Positions 11,376-22,650 of a stretch of 64,000 nucleotides of DNA are shown here, piece after piece; the stretch's first letter is position 1; every line of letters begins with the position of its first letter. Source of the stretch: Theropithecus gelada (lineage: Eukaryota; Chordata; Mammalia; Primates; Cercopithecidae); assembly GCF_003255815.1 (NCBI RefSeq), contig NC_037677.1, forward strand, positions 103,334,583-103,398,582, written 5' to 3'. The position numbers and the translations under genes are program-made. Under the pieces are notes generated by a model. The model worked only from the letters and a program-made list of their open reading frames with translations, made no database searches and had not been told where the DNA came from.

Positions 11376-12846
11376 TATCAACAAAATCCATTTCTAGTAT
11401 TTTTGCTCTGAGGCCAACTTTCTTGTCTCTTATTTCTTGGCTCTCTTGAATGGAGTCCAATTCACACTGATGGAAAATTCTGGTATTTCAATAACTAAAC
11501 CATATAAGGCTGTACCCCCAACACTTTGTCTCTAGCATTTCTCTCTCTCATTCCATATACACATATAGTTCTAGGGTAGAGAACACAGAATCTGTATCCA
11601 GGTTCCAACATATGTGCAAACAAAATGCTTAATTTTAATGAGCACAGTGCTTCCTTCTGCATTTTTTACAAAGACCCATCAGCAGTGCACATCCGTGACG
11701 CACAGACCCATCTACATGTTTATACATTATACAGTTCACCTCTGCTAAAATAGCCTGAAGAGCTCACAAATGCAGGAATAGCACATAATTGGCATGCAAA
11801 AGCAAACAAAGAACAAAGGCCATCCTCCTCAGTCACCCCAAATGTGAGCAGACATGCACTCCATGTATGCTGTCTCTGTAACCCCCACCTCATGTGTTGC
11901 TCATCTTTGCTCCTTAGTAATTCATTTATGGATTTTCTTACTTCTCATTTATCTCTAAGCTCTCATCATTCATTACAATTCTACTGGGAAATTCATGCTG
12001 GATGGCTTTCAGCTTCCTGCTAGCCAGAACAATCAGATTTAAGGGAACATTTGTGCCAGGCTCCGTGTCAGCCAATATTCTTTCTATCTAGGTAATCAGC
12101 AGATACGGCACTGCCGTTCTGATCACATCAATTTCAATTCAAGTTGCCGTGAACTGTCAGGCTAATAAAACAAAGACTCCTCTCTCCCAGCCCCAGGATG
12201 CAGAGCACCTTTACACAATACAGTCATACCACTGCTCAAAATGATGATAATAAGAGCCAGCAGTTTCCCTACAGATAGTCAACTGCAAAAGAGGCACAAA
12301 GGGGAAGCACAAGATTAACAAAGCAATGTTTGGCATGTCCAGAGGTCGCCTTGTTTCCTCTTTTCATTCCATACCTGTTACTGATGTTTGAATTCAGAAA
12401 ACTAGTCATGAAAAGAGTTGCAAATAACAAGACATTGCAAAGTCATTCCTGTCTAAACTTGTCATTTTTTCATCATCAAGGGACCAATTAAAATGGTTTT
12501 TATTTCTGGCAGCAAACAAAATTTATCCAGAGAATCAATTCCATATTGACTCAAAAAGAGGGAAGAGGATAATCAGGAAGGGGAAGATGGAACCTGAAAG
12601 TCAGAACATGTTTTTGGGAGATCAAGGATAGAATGAGGGCCAGGAAAGAAAACTGGGTGATTAAGCTTGGGCAGTTGCTTTGACTTCATGCCAGTGAATG
12701 CTCAGAGCATGCTCAGTGTTGAGTCAAGGCAAGAAAATGCATGACATTTCAACAAAACACACTTCAAGTTAAAATGTTTATAGTCTATTGTTTATAGTCT
12801 ATTTACCAATGAAAAAGAAATGTGGTAATTTACACTTGTTTATAAG
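11376..12846. other. Repeat-free intron stretch
   Basis: About 1.5 kb with no recognisable transposon and no exon. The 12040-12180 part has mixed composition and retained CpGs and could be conserved noncoding DNA, which only an alignment would show. Confidence 0.4.
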
Positions 12847-13136
12847 AAGACAACTACTGTAATCCCAGCACTTTGGGAGGCCAAGGCAGGCGGATCACAA
12901 GGTCAGGAGTTTGAGACCAGCCTGGCCAATATGGTGAAACCCTGTCTCTACTAAAAATACAAAAATTAGCTAGGCGTGGTGGTGGGAGTCCCAGCTACTC
13001 AGGAGGCTGAGGCAGGAGAATAGCTTGAACCCAGGAGGCAGAGGTTGCAGTGAGCCGAGATCGTGTCACTGTACTCCAGCCCGGGTGACAGAGCGAGACT
13101 CCATATCAAAAGAAAAGAAAAAAAAAGACAACTACT
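12847..13136 (+). repeat. 5'-truncated Alu with perfect 12 bp target-site duplication
   Basis: The Alu body runs from 12859 (starting GTAATCCCAGCACTTTGG, so about 20 bases are missing from its 5' end) to the A-rich tail. AAGACAACTACT occurs at 12847-12858 and again at 13125-13136, marking target-primed insertion. Confidence 0.95.
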
Positions 13137-13299
13137 TGATATGAAGAATGTCATATGGCTGCACTAATTGCAATATGGGAAGATGTAGGAATCCGAAATA
13201 ATAAAAATGTTTTGGGCATTTAAACAATGTGGGTAGATGTTAAGGCTAGGAGAGTAGAACACTGCAGTGGTGCTTGAACACACTGGAACATAATATTAA

Positions 13300-13535
13300 T
13301 GATGCTATCTATAATTTGTTGAGCATTATTGTATTTTAAGCACTGTGCTCCGTGCTTTGAAAGGATTAATTCATTTAATCCTCAGAAAAATCACATCTAG
13401 TAGGTATCATATTTATCTCCATATTTTAAGCAAGGAAACTGTGGCTCAGAAGTTACTGGATTTGTCTCAAGAATACATAGAAGTGGCATTGCTAGGATTT
13501 AAGCTTAGGCAACCTAAATCCAAAATCTGTACTCT
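13300..13535 (-). repeat. MIR SINE
   Basis: TTGTTGAGCATTATTGTATT, AATTCATTTAATCCTCAGAA and AAGCAAGGAAACTGTGGCTC give reverse MIR. The 65-codon frame across it is not a gene. Confidence 0.8.
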
Positions 13536-14897
13536 AAATTAAATTTTATTCAACATGAAGTTGAAACTAAATCATCACAATATGTAAATTTCTTCTAGAA
13601 TACAGTTTGAGGTTGTCATACATGATACTGTATTTATCTGAAACATGGGCAGAAGAAGAAGTGGAAAACCTTGTGAAAGTATGAAAAAGTTTGCAGTAGA
13701 ATTTTCTAAACATATACATATAAACTAGACCCTATGCTAGTCTGCCATAATTTCTATTACAAATACCTGGGCTCTAACTTTGGCATACAGTTTACTAATA
13801 TGCTTTTATACATACATAAAAGTTTAGATACTAGAAAAAAATCACGAAGAACCTCTGAAGGAGGAGGAAGATAGAACACATTGAAAGGGATTACAATGAC
13901 AGGTTAAAATTTCTTAAGTGAAGTTAGTTTCTTTCATACTAGATATATCCTTACTTCTTAGACAAACAACCTCTTGACTCACTGCGCTTATTCTTGACTA
14001 AATGATAGTGTCACTATGACTGTACATATCTGAATCCATTTTAGATTTTTTTTCAGAGAGAATATAGGTATATTGTTGCACTTCCCAAATTCTGAATGTT
14101 TTCAAATGGCTTATTATAACCTATTATAAATCTTTCGTAGTGCATGATAAGACTGACGAATGGATAAGATCCATCCCAAGGCAGCAGTTTTCTTTCTAGC
14201 TAACTGTGCCTTCAATGGCAATTAAAGCATTGGTATTTATCATGAAAGCTAACCAATCCAACATACATGATTTTCTTTTGAATCTTAGCCATCTTGAGAA
14301 ACAAAGAGTCTGCTAAGCTCCGTTCTTGTTGTAGTAGTTGTTTATTTTATTTTTCTGGATTTAGGAGACAGACACCTGCTAATCTTATCTCACTCTCTGG
14401 CCCTGTGAGAAAAAGGCCATTAGCCAAGGGAGCTTATTTAACCAGAAAGGTCTTCAAGTCCAAATGAAGCGTCTTCTGACTGGATGCAGGAGACCTGATC
14501 CCCTTCATTCTTTCTTCTGAGAGACAAGGGAGTGCCATCCACCATCCCTTTACTCACGGCCCTGTCTGCCTTTCAAAACTATGTCCAAACATCGCATGCA
14601 GGCCACTCTCGTCAAACCCTGTAATTGGCTGCCTCCCCAGACATTCCGCAAGTCCGCTAAGCCTTCATGTCCTGTGGAGTTTGTCAAAAAAGAATCTCTC
14701 CCAGAATCCCTCCCAGAGATGTTCTGTGGATTGCAAATTAACTAATAAAAATGTTCTGCAAATCTCTCCATTTCCCAAGAGAAATGAGGCCACATAAGGA
14801 ACTGTATTAAAATGACCAGGAAAAGAGTCCATGTGGGGCTTCCATCAGCCAGCTGGGCATTGCTGTGGCTTAGGACCACATATGCCTCGTGACATAC
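13536..14897. other. Intron downstream of exon B, no feature recognised
   Basis: A+T-rich, with the donor of exon B at its right edge. No repeat family or second exon recognised. Confidence 0.5.
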
Positions 14898-15077
14898 CTC
14901 ATAGAGGTCGATCATGATGTTGCCCTCAGGGCCTCTGCTGCTCTGGACATTCTCCAAGGCCAGGGTGAAGTAGACACCACGTGTGTCTGAGATGTAGAGG
15001 TTGTACGTGTCATTCTGGTTCCATTCTTGGACCGCTGCGAACACCTGATTCTCATCGGTGCTGATAACATGCATGTC
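14898..15077 (-). CDS. SORCS1: SORCS1 internal exon 'B' (180 bp, 60 codons, phase 0-0)
   Basis: The acceptor is CTTTTCACAG before 15077 and the donor is GAG/GTATGT after 14898. The 60 codons start DMHVISTDENQVFAAVQEWN, pass through QNDTYNLYISDTRGVYFTLA and end LENVQSSRGPEGNIMIDLYE. The pattern is that of one propeller blade: a strand (HVISTDENQVFAAVQEW), then YISDTRGVYF, which resembles the Asp-box turn S-x-D-x-G-x-x-F of sortilin-type propellers. NDT is a potential N-glycosylation sequon. The previous exon ends in KLPKYALPK, so the junction reads LPK-DMHVI; the next exon begins VAGIKGMF. The minus-strand open frame runs past both splice sites into intron, but those extensions (the 5' part ending CVFSQ and the 3' part starting VCHEAYVV) are intronic read-through. 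Confidence 0.94.
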
Positions 15078-15504
15078 CTGTGAAAAGACACAAGGTCGTG
15101 AAGAGGGAAGAAGAGTTTTACACGTTAACCTGGCAGGCATCCAAAGAGTGTGGCATCAAATGAGGAATACCAGAATGAGTACTTTAATAGAAGGTAGCTT
15201 CCTTTTGCATATATGAGAAATAATAATTAGTTAAGCATTAATCATATATTTCCTTTGTCACTTGTGGGGTTAGGCAATAAAGTCATTAAAAAATAGGATG
15301 GAGGGATGTTTGATAGATCAGTTTTAAATGCCTCATTACATAATTTGAAAAATACTTTCTTAAATATGTATGATTTGGAGAATCAAGCACCCTGATATTT
15401 TTGCCAAGCACAAATATGATACTTGCTCAGAAGGCATATATGGGGCAGACATGAGGAAAAGCTGGAGGGACAGAGAGAAAATAGACAAACCCTGCATCTC
15501 TCAG

Positions 15505-15655
15505 CATGGCTCATGGACCAGCAGCAAGGACATCACCTGTAAGCTTGTTAAACACATAGAACCTTGGGCCTCACCTGGTGAATGGAAATCTGCATTTTAG
15601 TAAGATTGCTAAATAATTACCATGCATATTAAAGTTTGAAAAGCACTGCCCTAAG
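15505..15655 (+). mobile_element. MER5-like hAT-Charlie element
   Basis: CATGGACCAGCAGCAAGGAC, CACCTGTAAGCTTGTTAAA and AGTTTGAAAAGCACTGC are diagnostic for the MER5A/MER58 group. Confidence 0.75.
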
Positions 15656-16654
15656 GTTCAGCAACCCCCAGCCAGTCTCCTCTACCCTCCGCCCTAAGAA
15701 AATATTCACCAGGGAAACCCAAAGTACTAATCCTCATGTTAATGTGTTCAAAGACTTAGCTGCTTATCAAAACCTAAACTGAGAGGTTCTGCAGGAATCC
15801 TCCAGTGAAAAAGGGCAAAAGATAGTCTGCATAACTGACGATGTTTTCAGATCCTGGTGGTCCTGGAAGACAGAATTAAAGCAAAGGTAGCATGGAGGCA
15901 GTGAGCAAATGCCCCTGGGGTGGGAATTTCAAATTCTTTTCCCCCATTCGTAACTCTAGAGAAGAACAATGGAAGCTACCACAGTCCGAAGCTTGCTGAC
16001 TCAGACCAAAGCCTGCTTTCTTCTTTAGGGGATGTCTGTTAACATGTTCTTGGCTGCATTTTACCCTTTGCCCAAGACAGTAGACATAAAACAACTTCCA
16101 AAAACCAAAAATTAAAGCTAAGTAACCAAAACAAAACAAACAAAAACAAAGATTGCATATAACCACAAAGGTAGAAGAACAACGTAGAACAATTCTTGTT
16201 TTTGGCATTGCTTAGTACTCTAATCTTTCCAGATGCACCATACTCTATTTTTGAAAAGCTTTAGGAGATCTGGCAATCTTCCTGTTAACAATTCCAGTGC
16301 AGGGAAATTCTACCTAACTACTAACCTAAATTTCTCATTGTCATATATGCCCATGTTCTCAATTAAGCAGCATTTCAGCTCTGACTCTGCTCTAGATGTT
16401 TAGCCACAAGATTCCCTCTCCTCTTTACCCTTTATCACAGTAAACTCGATCCCAGAGGGAGAAGTCCATATCCAAAGAGCTTTATATTCCTCACCTCTAC
16501 TCAGGCTCAATATGACATACTCGAGTTTGGTAACATTTTTGTAGAAAGAACCCCAAGTGGAGAGGCCAAAAAATGAATCCTGCCCATTAATTTAATATGT
16601 GCTTCTATCCACTGAATGTCTATTTACATTTCTCCTGGTAATTACAGCTCTCTC
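15656..16654. other. Intron, no feature recognised
   Basis: No exon or clear repeat. A 110-codon minus frame at 15876-16208 has no recognised similarity or splice setting. Confidence 0.5.
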
Positions 16655-16938
16655 TAGGTATCTGCAGGGGGATTGGTTCCACGACTGTCCTCAGATACCA
16701 AAATCCACAGAAGTTGAAATTTCTTATATAAAGTGGTATAAGATTTGCATGTAATCTATGCACATCCTCCTGTACACTTTAAATCATCCCTGGATTACTT
16801 ACAATACCTAATACGATGTAAAGGCTATGTAAACAGTTGTATCATTTATTTAATTTGTATTACTTTTTATTACATATTTTTTAATATTTTCAATCTGATG
16901 CAGAACCTGAGGAGATGCAGGTACAACTGCACGGATTG
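16655..16938. mobile_element. MER2 (Tigger-derived) DNA transposon
   Basis: GGTATCTGCAGGGGGATTGG, CAGATACCAAAATCCACAG, TGCACATCCTCCTGTACACT and CTTACAATACCTAATACGAT are MER2 phrases. The far end is degraded (ACTGCACGGATTG). Confidence 0.85.
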
Positions 16939-17399
16939 ATGTGTTTTGAAAAACAGCCGCATTCCTCTCAGGTATATTTCTATATTTCATCTAAACTTTT
17001 TTCTGCTTTCTTCTACCAGCAGCACAACAAATGAGCTTTTAGAACTGGCATTCAGAATATTCCATTTCTCTGGCAACAGCAACTGAATAGGTGATGGGCA
17101 GGTGACCCACATAAAGTCAATATGACATGTTTCTAGAATGACTGTGGAGTCATTAGGGAGAGACAAAATTAGTATCTCACTATTGGTTTGTAAGCAGTAA
17201 GAATAAAAGAGAAAATTCCACATCTGCTGGAGACATATCTTGGAGGTAAAGGATGAAACCAATCCTTATGAAAACAGGGTCAGAGGATGGAGAGAGATGG
17301 CCCAATCCTGTGACATTTTTTGATCCCTAAATGTGGACATTTAAGCAGCTGATCCCACTGCCAGACTTTTCAGTTAAAGAAGACAGTCTAGCAAAGTGA

Positions 17400-17645
17400 C
17401 TGAAGAATGGACTTTCGAGTAAAACTACCTGAGTTCAGATCTTGGCTGTATAACTTAGCCACGTGAACTTGGACACTCTGTGTCTTATAATTTCAACCTG
17501 CAAAATAGAGACAAGGATAGTAGGTTCCCCATGGAGTGGTGAGGATGAAATCCATTAATAAGTGTTAAGCACTTCTAATAGTGTCTGGCACTTAGCATAT
17601 GCTCTAGATATGTTAGCTACTCTCAGTTAAGTGAGCCCTTACATC
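17400..17645 (+). repeat. MIR SINE
   Basis: Forward MIRb order: TGAGTTCAGATCTTGGCTGT, a TAACTTAGCCACGTGAACTT stretch, CTGCAAAATAGAGACAAGGA, GGATGAAATCCATTAATAAG and GTGTCTGGCACTTAG. Confidence 0.85.
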
Positions 17646-17859
17646 CCTTTCGTTGATTAATCCAGGTTCATTTGGCCTTTCTGTTTACTGCAAATACTCA
17701 AGTCCTAACTACATACACGAGAAGAAGTGGTTCACCCAAGTGTCTTTGTTGTTGTTTAAAATAAAATTTAAAATTCTTTGAACTGGGAGAAGCTACACCC
17801 AAGTGTTTGGTTTCTTTCTAATGGAGAGAGTTGTCTGTGGAAATTAGCTCCAGAGCTGT

Positions 17860-18060
17860 TCCTGCATTGATGACCAAACCTTCCATGGCTCTCCATCCTA
17901 TAGGGCAAAGACCTAAATCCTTACTTTGACATTGAGAAGCATCAAACAACTGTTCCCAATTCATCTTCCCTTCCTTGTCAGTAAGATGCAGCATAATCCC
18001 TGAAGCCAAGTTAAAATATTTCAACAATAACCTGACCGCATAGCTAATTCCCACTTCTGT
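17860..18060 (+). repeat. L2 LINE fragment
   Basis: CTTCCATGGCTCTCCATCCT followed by AGGGCAAAGACCTAAATCC is a diverged L2 3' region. Confidence 0.55.
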
Positions 18061-18576
18061 GATTTACAGTGAATTTCTGCACTGGTGAACCTCTGAGTCT
18101 CACAATAGATATTTGATTAAATAATCCTATGCTGGAAGAGTAAAGTGCATCACCTGTACTGGTCACTTCTCCCAAGCCTTTATTTTGTAGATTTGGAAAG
18201 GAAAACACAGATGCACCAAATATTGTGGTCTAGGTCACTTAGAGAACTAATCACACAATGATAACAGATTAAAATGACCATCTCTAGATATGGGCTGAGT
18301 TCCAATCCTTCCTTTGTTTCATATAATTATGTTGAACAGCCATTTTCAAATGATATTGGTCTTAAACATTTTAATTGAAAAGTTTAAAATATTTATATAG
18401 CAACTTTTTTCTCCTTCCCTAAACCCTGTTTCTATTGGGAAAAATGTGCTTTTTCTCCCAATGTGGCACTTTATGTTGAATATTTAACCAAATCACAGAA
18501 TTTGAGAGCAACTGTGATCTTACAGATTTTGTATTGAAGCATTTCTAAAGTCTGTTCCGTAGGACAACAATGTTGT

Positions 18577-18890
18577 AGGCCGGGCGCGGTGGCTCAAGCC
18601 TGTAATCCCAGCACTTTGGGAGGCCAAGACGGGCAGATCACGAGGTCAGGAGATCGAGACCACCATCCTGGCTAACACGGTGAAACCCCGTCTCTACTAA
18701 AACAATACAAAAAACTAGCCGGGCGAGGTGGCGAGCGCCTGTAGTCCCAGCTACTCAGGAGGCTGAGGCAGGAGAATGGCGTAAACCCGGGAGGCGGAGC
18801 TTGCAGTGAGCAGAGATCCGGCCACCGCACTCTAGCCTGGGTGACAGAGCGAGACTCCGTCTCAAAAAAAAAAAAACAAAAAAAAAACCA
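18577..18890 (+). repeat. Young Alu of cercopithecoid AluYR type
   Basis: Near full-length AluY. It carries GGCTCAAGCCTGTAATCC, GGGCGAGGTGGCG, AATGGCGTAAACCC and GAGATCCGGCCAC, changes I know as diagnostic for AluYR subfamilies of Old World monkeys and not for human AluY. The flanks share CAATGTTGT on both sides as target-site duplication. This is the main basis for the species inference. Confidence 0.9.
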
Positions 18891-18957
18891 ATGTTGTTAG
18901 GATTTTAAAAGACTTGAAGACTTGAAAATTTTCAAGTTTCAAGTTTGGAAAACTTGA

Positions 18958-18993
18958 AAAATGTTTTACCACTTTAAAACGGTAAAACATTTT
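18958..18993. repeat. Perfect 13 bp inverted repeat (hairpin)
   Basis: AAAATGTTTTACC at 18958-18970 faces GGTAAAACATTTT at 18981-18993 across a 10-base spacer. A second, smaller CTTGAAAA/TTTTCAAG symmetry lies just left at about 18920-18936. Confidence 0.9.
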
Positions 18994-19194
18994 AATTAAC
19001 GGTGAATTAAAGAGCTTTCTTGCTCATTGGACATTCTAAACCTTCAACATACCAGCGAGCTACTGGTACTCTCTAGGCAAGAAACACAGAATGGAGTTTC
19101 TTTCTTTTTTCAGACATATTTGACCACACCGCCAAATTCTCAGGAAGGATTACTAAGGACATTTTATTCTAAGTAACACACATGAGAAAATATT

Positions 19195-19500
19195 GTTGTG
19201 AATCTAAGCTCCTTATTTAAAAAAAAAAAAAAATGAAGAAAAGAGGCATTGACAAACCAGCCCAAGGTTTCAAAGCAAGTTAGTGACAGATCTGGGTCCC
19301 TAATCCAGGTCTCCTGCTGCAAATAAAGCAGCCTTCACATCACCTGCATCTTGGTCCACATCGATCTTCCACCATGGAGACAACTAGATCCATACTAATA
19401 ATAATATTACCTTGCTTTTATAGAGTATCTGTCCTCCAAAATGCTCAAAGCACTTTCGTATGTATTGCCTCATTTATCTCACTTGAGTAGCTCAGAATGG
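19195..19500 (-). repeat. Diverged MIR pieces
   Basis: CCAAGGTTTCAAAGCAAG and GATCTGGGTCCCTAATCCAG (about 19230-19330), and GCAAAGCACTTTCGTATG-like sequence with CCTCATTTATCTCAC (about 19395-19480), resemble reverse MIR. An A13 run lies at 19219. Confidence 0.5.
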
Positions 19501-20469
19501 GTTCCGAGCAAGTTAAGGAAGACTGTCACTACGTTTGCCTGTCTGGAGGGCCACGTGCTCTTAACGGCAAAGGCAATATTAAAATCTCCCTACCGCCTAT
19601 CATTCTTTACTATTATATTATTAAACATTTTTTTGAGCACAGCTCAGGGTGACTATGATCTTTCAGGAGCTGATACAATGGTAGTGGGTGATTAAAGAAA
19701 ATTGAGCATAAAAGTGCTGGTTTGTCTCGATTCCTTTGGTCGGCATGAAGCGTTGTTCATTTCCAGTTGCACCAGCCCTGACTCTGACAGAAGGCCATGA
19801 AATACATGCACCTTTGTCGCAGACCACTCCACCCAAGCTGGGGTTTCTTTTCGAAGGTATAATGGGATTATAATAAAGAATCTCATTGCCTTAAATAATA
19901 AAAACCCACCTGGATCAAATAATACATTCGTTTGCTGTACTAGCTCCTATTTTTTCTGGTAACAAGCTAAATTAATCACTGCATTCTACCCTCAGAACCC
20001 AGATGAGACTGAGTAATGGAACATGATCTTCTGGGAGAACAGGAGGAAGAAGACAGACATAAATTTGGGTTCAAAGTAAAACGTTTTCCTTCCATATTGG
20101 CTAGATGCCACTGGGGGCAACTGTCAGCAATGATCTGTGAGATGGCTATGAACAAGTAATGCAAAGTATCTGTTTCCCCAACTTCCAGCAATGACTCTAC
20201 AAACGTTTCTTTGATTTTAAAGTATGATTTCTGGGGCTCCTTAAGTCAATGGGATTTTCTTCTTAATGCCCCTGACAGTATATGGAATTTTGAGGAGGTG
20301 ATGATGCTATGTTTTAATAACAGAAGCTATAAATTTACCTTCAAGGTAAGAAAGTATAATATAAAAAATACACTACCTTGAGAGTCAGGAGACTTGAGTT
20401 CTAGCCTCAGTTATGCTACAAATAGCATTTGATTTCGACCAAAATTTATGTCACTTAAAGAGTTTATAC
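19501..20469. other. Intron, no feature recognised
   Basis: No exon or recognised repeat. Short open frames on either strand lack splice or similarity support. Confidence 0.5.
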
Positions 20470-20780
20470 CCCGCTAGGTGCAGTGGCTCACACCTGTAAT
20501 CCCAGCACTTTGGGAGGCTGAGGCAGGTGGATCATAAGGTCAGGAGTTCAAGACCAGCCGGATCAATATGGTGAAACCCTGTCTCTACTAAAAATACAAA
20601 AATTAGCCAGGCTTGGTGGCATGCGCCTGTAGTCCCAGCTACTCGGGAGGCTGAAGCAGGAGAATCGCTTGAGCCCAGGAGGCAGAGGTTGTAGTGAGCC
20701 AAGATTATGCCACTGCACTCCAGCCTGGGTGACACAGCGAGATTCCGTCTCAAAACAAACAAACAAACAAACAAAAAACA
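20470..20780 (+). repeat. Alu element
   Basis: Full-length forward Alu with a (CAAA)n tail at 20753-20775. Opposite in orientation to the Alu at 23300, so the two can pair across exon C in pre-mRNA. Confidence 0.92.
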
Positions 20781-22166
20781 GTTTATTCCCAAGAGTGCAC
20801 ATAAGATGAGGATATGGTCTCCATTTCCACATCCCTCTTGAACAGCAGCAGCATGTCATTGCATTGAGGATAATTCTTTTTTTTAAGGTGCAAATCCTGC
20901 AAGTCAACTACTTCATTTATTAGTCAATCAAAGAAACAACAATTTATTTCAATGCTCAAGAGGAAAAGAAAAAAGAAAAACCCGGCACTGTTGTATTTAT
21001 TGAGTTAACATGTTCATTTCTCTGACAAACCTTCCTAAGAGATTATCAGGGGTAATTTGAACAACACTCAGTTTTCCTTTTACATAGTGATGTTACCCAA
21101 TTCTTATCTAAGGCACAACTTCAATGTTGTAAATTCGTGTTTTATTGGAAAAAAAAGAAAAACACTTAAGCCAAATCAAGAACAAGAACTTAAATGTATC
21201 CAGACACAGACATACATACAGTTCTGGATAATTACCACAGTCATCAATCTCTCAGCAGCTGAAAATAACAACTACAAGCATAGCTATAGTTCTTTGGAGT
21301 AAATAGTGCAACTCAATGTGTGTTATTACCTCTAATGGACTGAGGCTTACAGCCCACCTTTCACTATGTTAGGGTTAGGGTAGGGTGGTAGCCAAGAGAG
21401 AGAATTCAGCCTGGAGAAGCCAGAATAATCTGTCACCACTAGCTCTCCCGGGAGAGGAGGTCTGCTGTGCCCTTGTGTTATGTCTATTATATGACTTCCT
21501 GGGCAGCTGTCTGGTGTTGGTTCAAGTCAACATACTACAAAGTCATGGATGAAAATACAAGAGAAAGAGGCATGGAAACTCAATTAAAAAAAAAAAGTTA
21601 TGTATGTTCTTTGTACAACCCAAAGTCTTCCAAGTTGAGCTAGAACTCTATTTAAACCTGCAGAGTCCCTTTCTTATAGCCACATACATCTCCCTTGCTC
21701 TAAGATTAAGGCACAATACATTTACAGTTCCTAGTCACTTCAAATAAATCACAATGGCAGCAAGATCGCAAACACACAGCTTTGAGCTCCCAAGTCAGTT
21801 TGACCTCCACTAGGTGGCGCTCCATATTAACGCAGTTCTTCAGCACCTTCTGGAAAGACAGCCTGGGGCTGTCAACAGTTGAGGGTCTTTAACTTTTGCT
21901 TGTCTCTGTCTTCCAAAGGGTATGCCTTTGGGAAAGTCTAAAAAATTAGCTGCGCCTCAGAACTCTAAAGACAACCAGTCACATAAGTTTACAGAGAGCT
22001 GATTGGCTGAGAGAGAAAGCAAAGGCTGGTGCCACGTCACAGCATCACCGCTCAGTAAACAACTGATAATCAAACCAGACAGAAATGGATTGCAGCTGTT
22101 GCACTGATACATAACACATCCAAAAAATATTTTCTGTCTTGTTAGAAAACCAATACATACGGCTTG
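20781..22166. other. Repeat-poor intron with candidate regulatory motifs
   Basis: No transposon recognised over about 1.4 kb. Contains a short TTAGGG doublet at about 21368-21380, a CTCCCGGGAG palindrome near 21446, a CTCF-like motif at 21807, and a GATTGGCTG (inverted CCAAT) near 22000 with CCACGTCAC nearby. The combination could mark an intronic regulatory element; sequence alone cannot show activity. Confidence 0.4.
21807..21820 (+). promoter_or_regulatory. CTCF core-like motif
   Basis: CCACTAGGTGGCGC fits the CTCF core CCASYAGRKGGCRS at every position. It is not inside a transposon and lies in the intron about 0.8 kb from exon C. Occupancy is unknown. Confidence 0.55.
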
Positions 22167-22198
22167 AAAATCTTTACAATTATTATTGTAAAGATTTT
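22167..22198. repeat. Perfect 14 bp inverted repeat
   Basis: AAAATCTTTACAAT and ATTGTAAAGATTTT flank a 4-base TATT spacer, forming an A+T-rich cruciform or hairpin candidate. Directly followed by a duplicated 18-mer. Confidence 0.9.
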
Positions 22199-22201
22199 AT
22201 T

Positions 22202-22251
22202 AAATCAATTATTAAAATTATTTAAATTATTTCAAATCAATTATTAAAATT
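22202..22251. repeat. Direct repeat of an 18-mer
   Basis: AAATCAATTATTAAAATT at 22202-22219 is repeated exactly at 22234-22251. Confidence 0.9.
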
Positions 22252-22280
22252 CTTATGAATGCTCCTATAGCAACAATCCC

Positions 22281-22480
22281 AGAGAGAGAGAGAGAAAAAA
22301 GAGAAAAAGAGAAAGTAAGATGAAAGAGAGAGAAAAAGAGAAAAGGAGAAAGATGAAAGAAAAGAAAGAATTAGAAAGGAAACAAAGAAAGAAAGAGAAA
22401 GAAAAGAGAAGAGAAAAGAAAAAAGAAAAAGAAAAGAGAGAGAGAGAGAAAGGAAGGGAGGGAGGAAATAAGAGAAGGAT
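22281..22480 (+). repeat. Polypurine (GA-rich) tract, 200 bp
   Basis: Nearly all A and G on the plus strand, so C/U-rich in the SORCS1 transcript. It starts as (AG)n, passes through GAAA-type units and ends with GGAAGGGAGGGAGG. Lysine/glutamate-rich and phenylalanine/leucine/serine-rich open frames on its two strands are artefacts of composition. It lies about 170 bp beyond the donor of exon C. Confidence 0.95.
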
Positions 22481-22650
22481 AATAAGAATGGTCAAAAAGA
22501 CAGTAGGCAGAGCAAACTTGGGAAACAGAGATGAGAGATGTAAATAAAACATGACTATGAGAGGTTGAAAGAGTCCTTGGGAAAGGGATGGAGGCTGGCT
22601 TCTGTGAATGAGAGTCAAAAGTGAAATGAAGAAAGTGATCTAGGCCATAC

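Noticed and set aside
14742..15140. 132-codon minus-strand open frame taken as a whole gene
   Set aside because: Only 14898-15077 is coding; the rest runs through a clear acceptor and donor into intron.
21368..21380. Interstitial telomere repeat
   Set aside because: Only about two TTAGGG units, within chance expectation.
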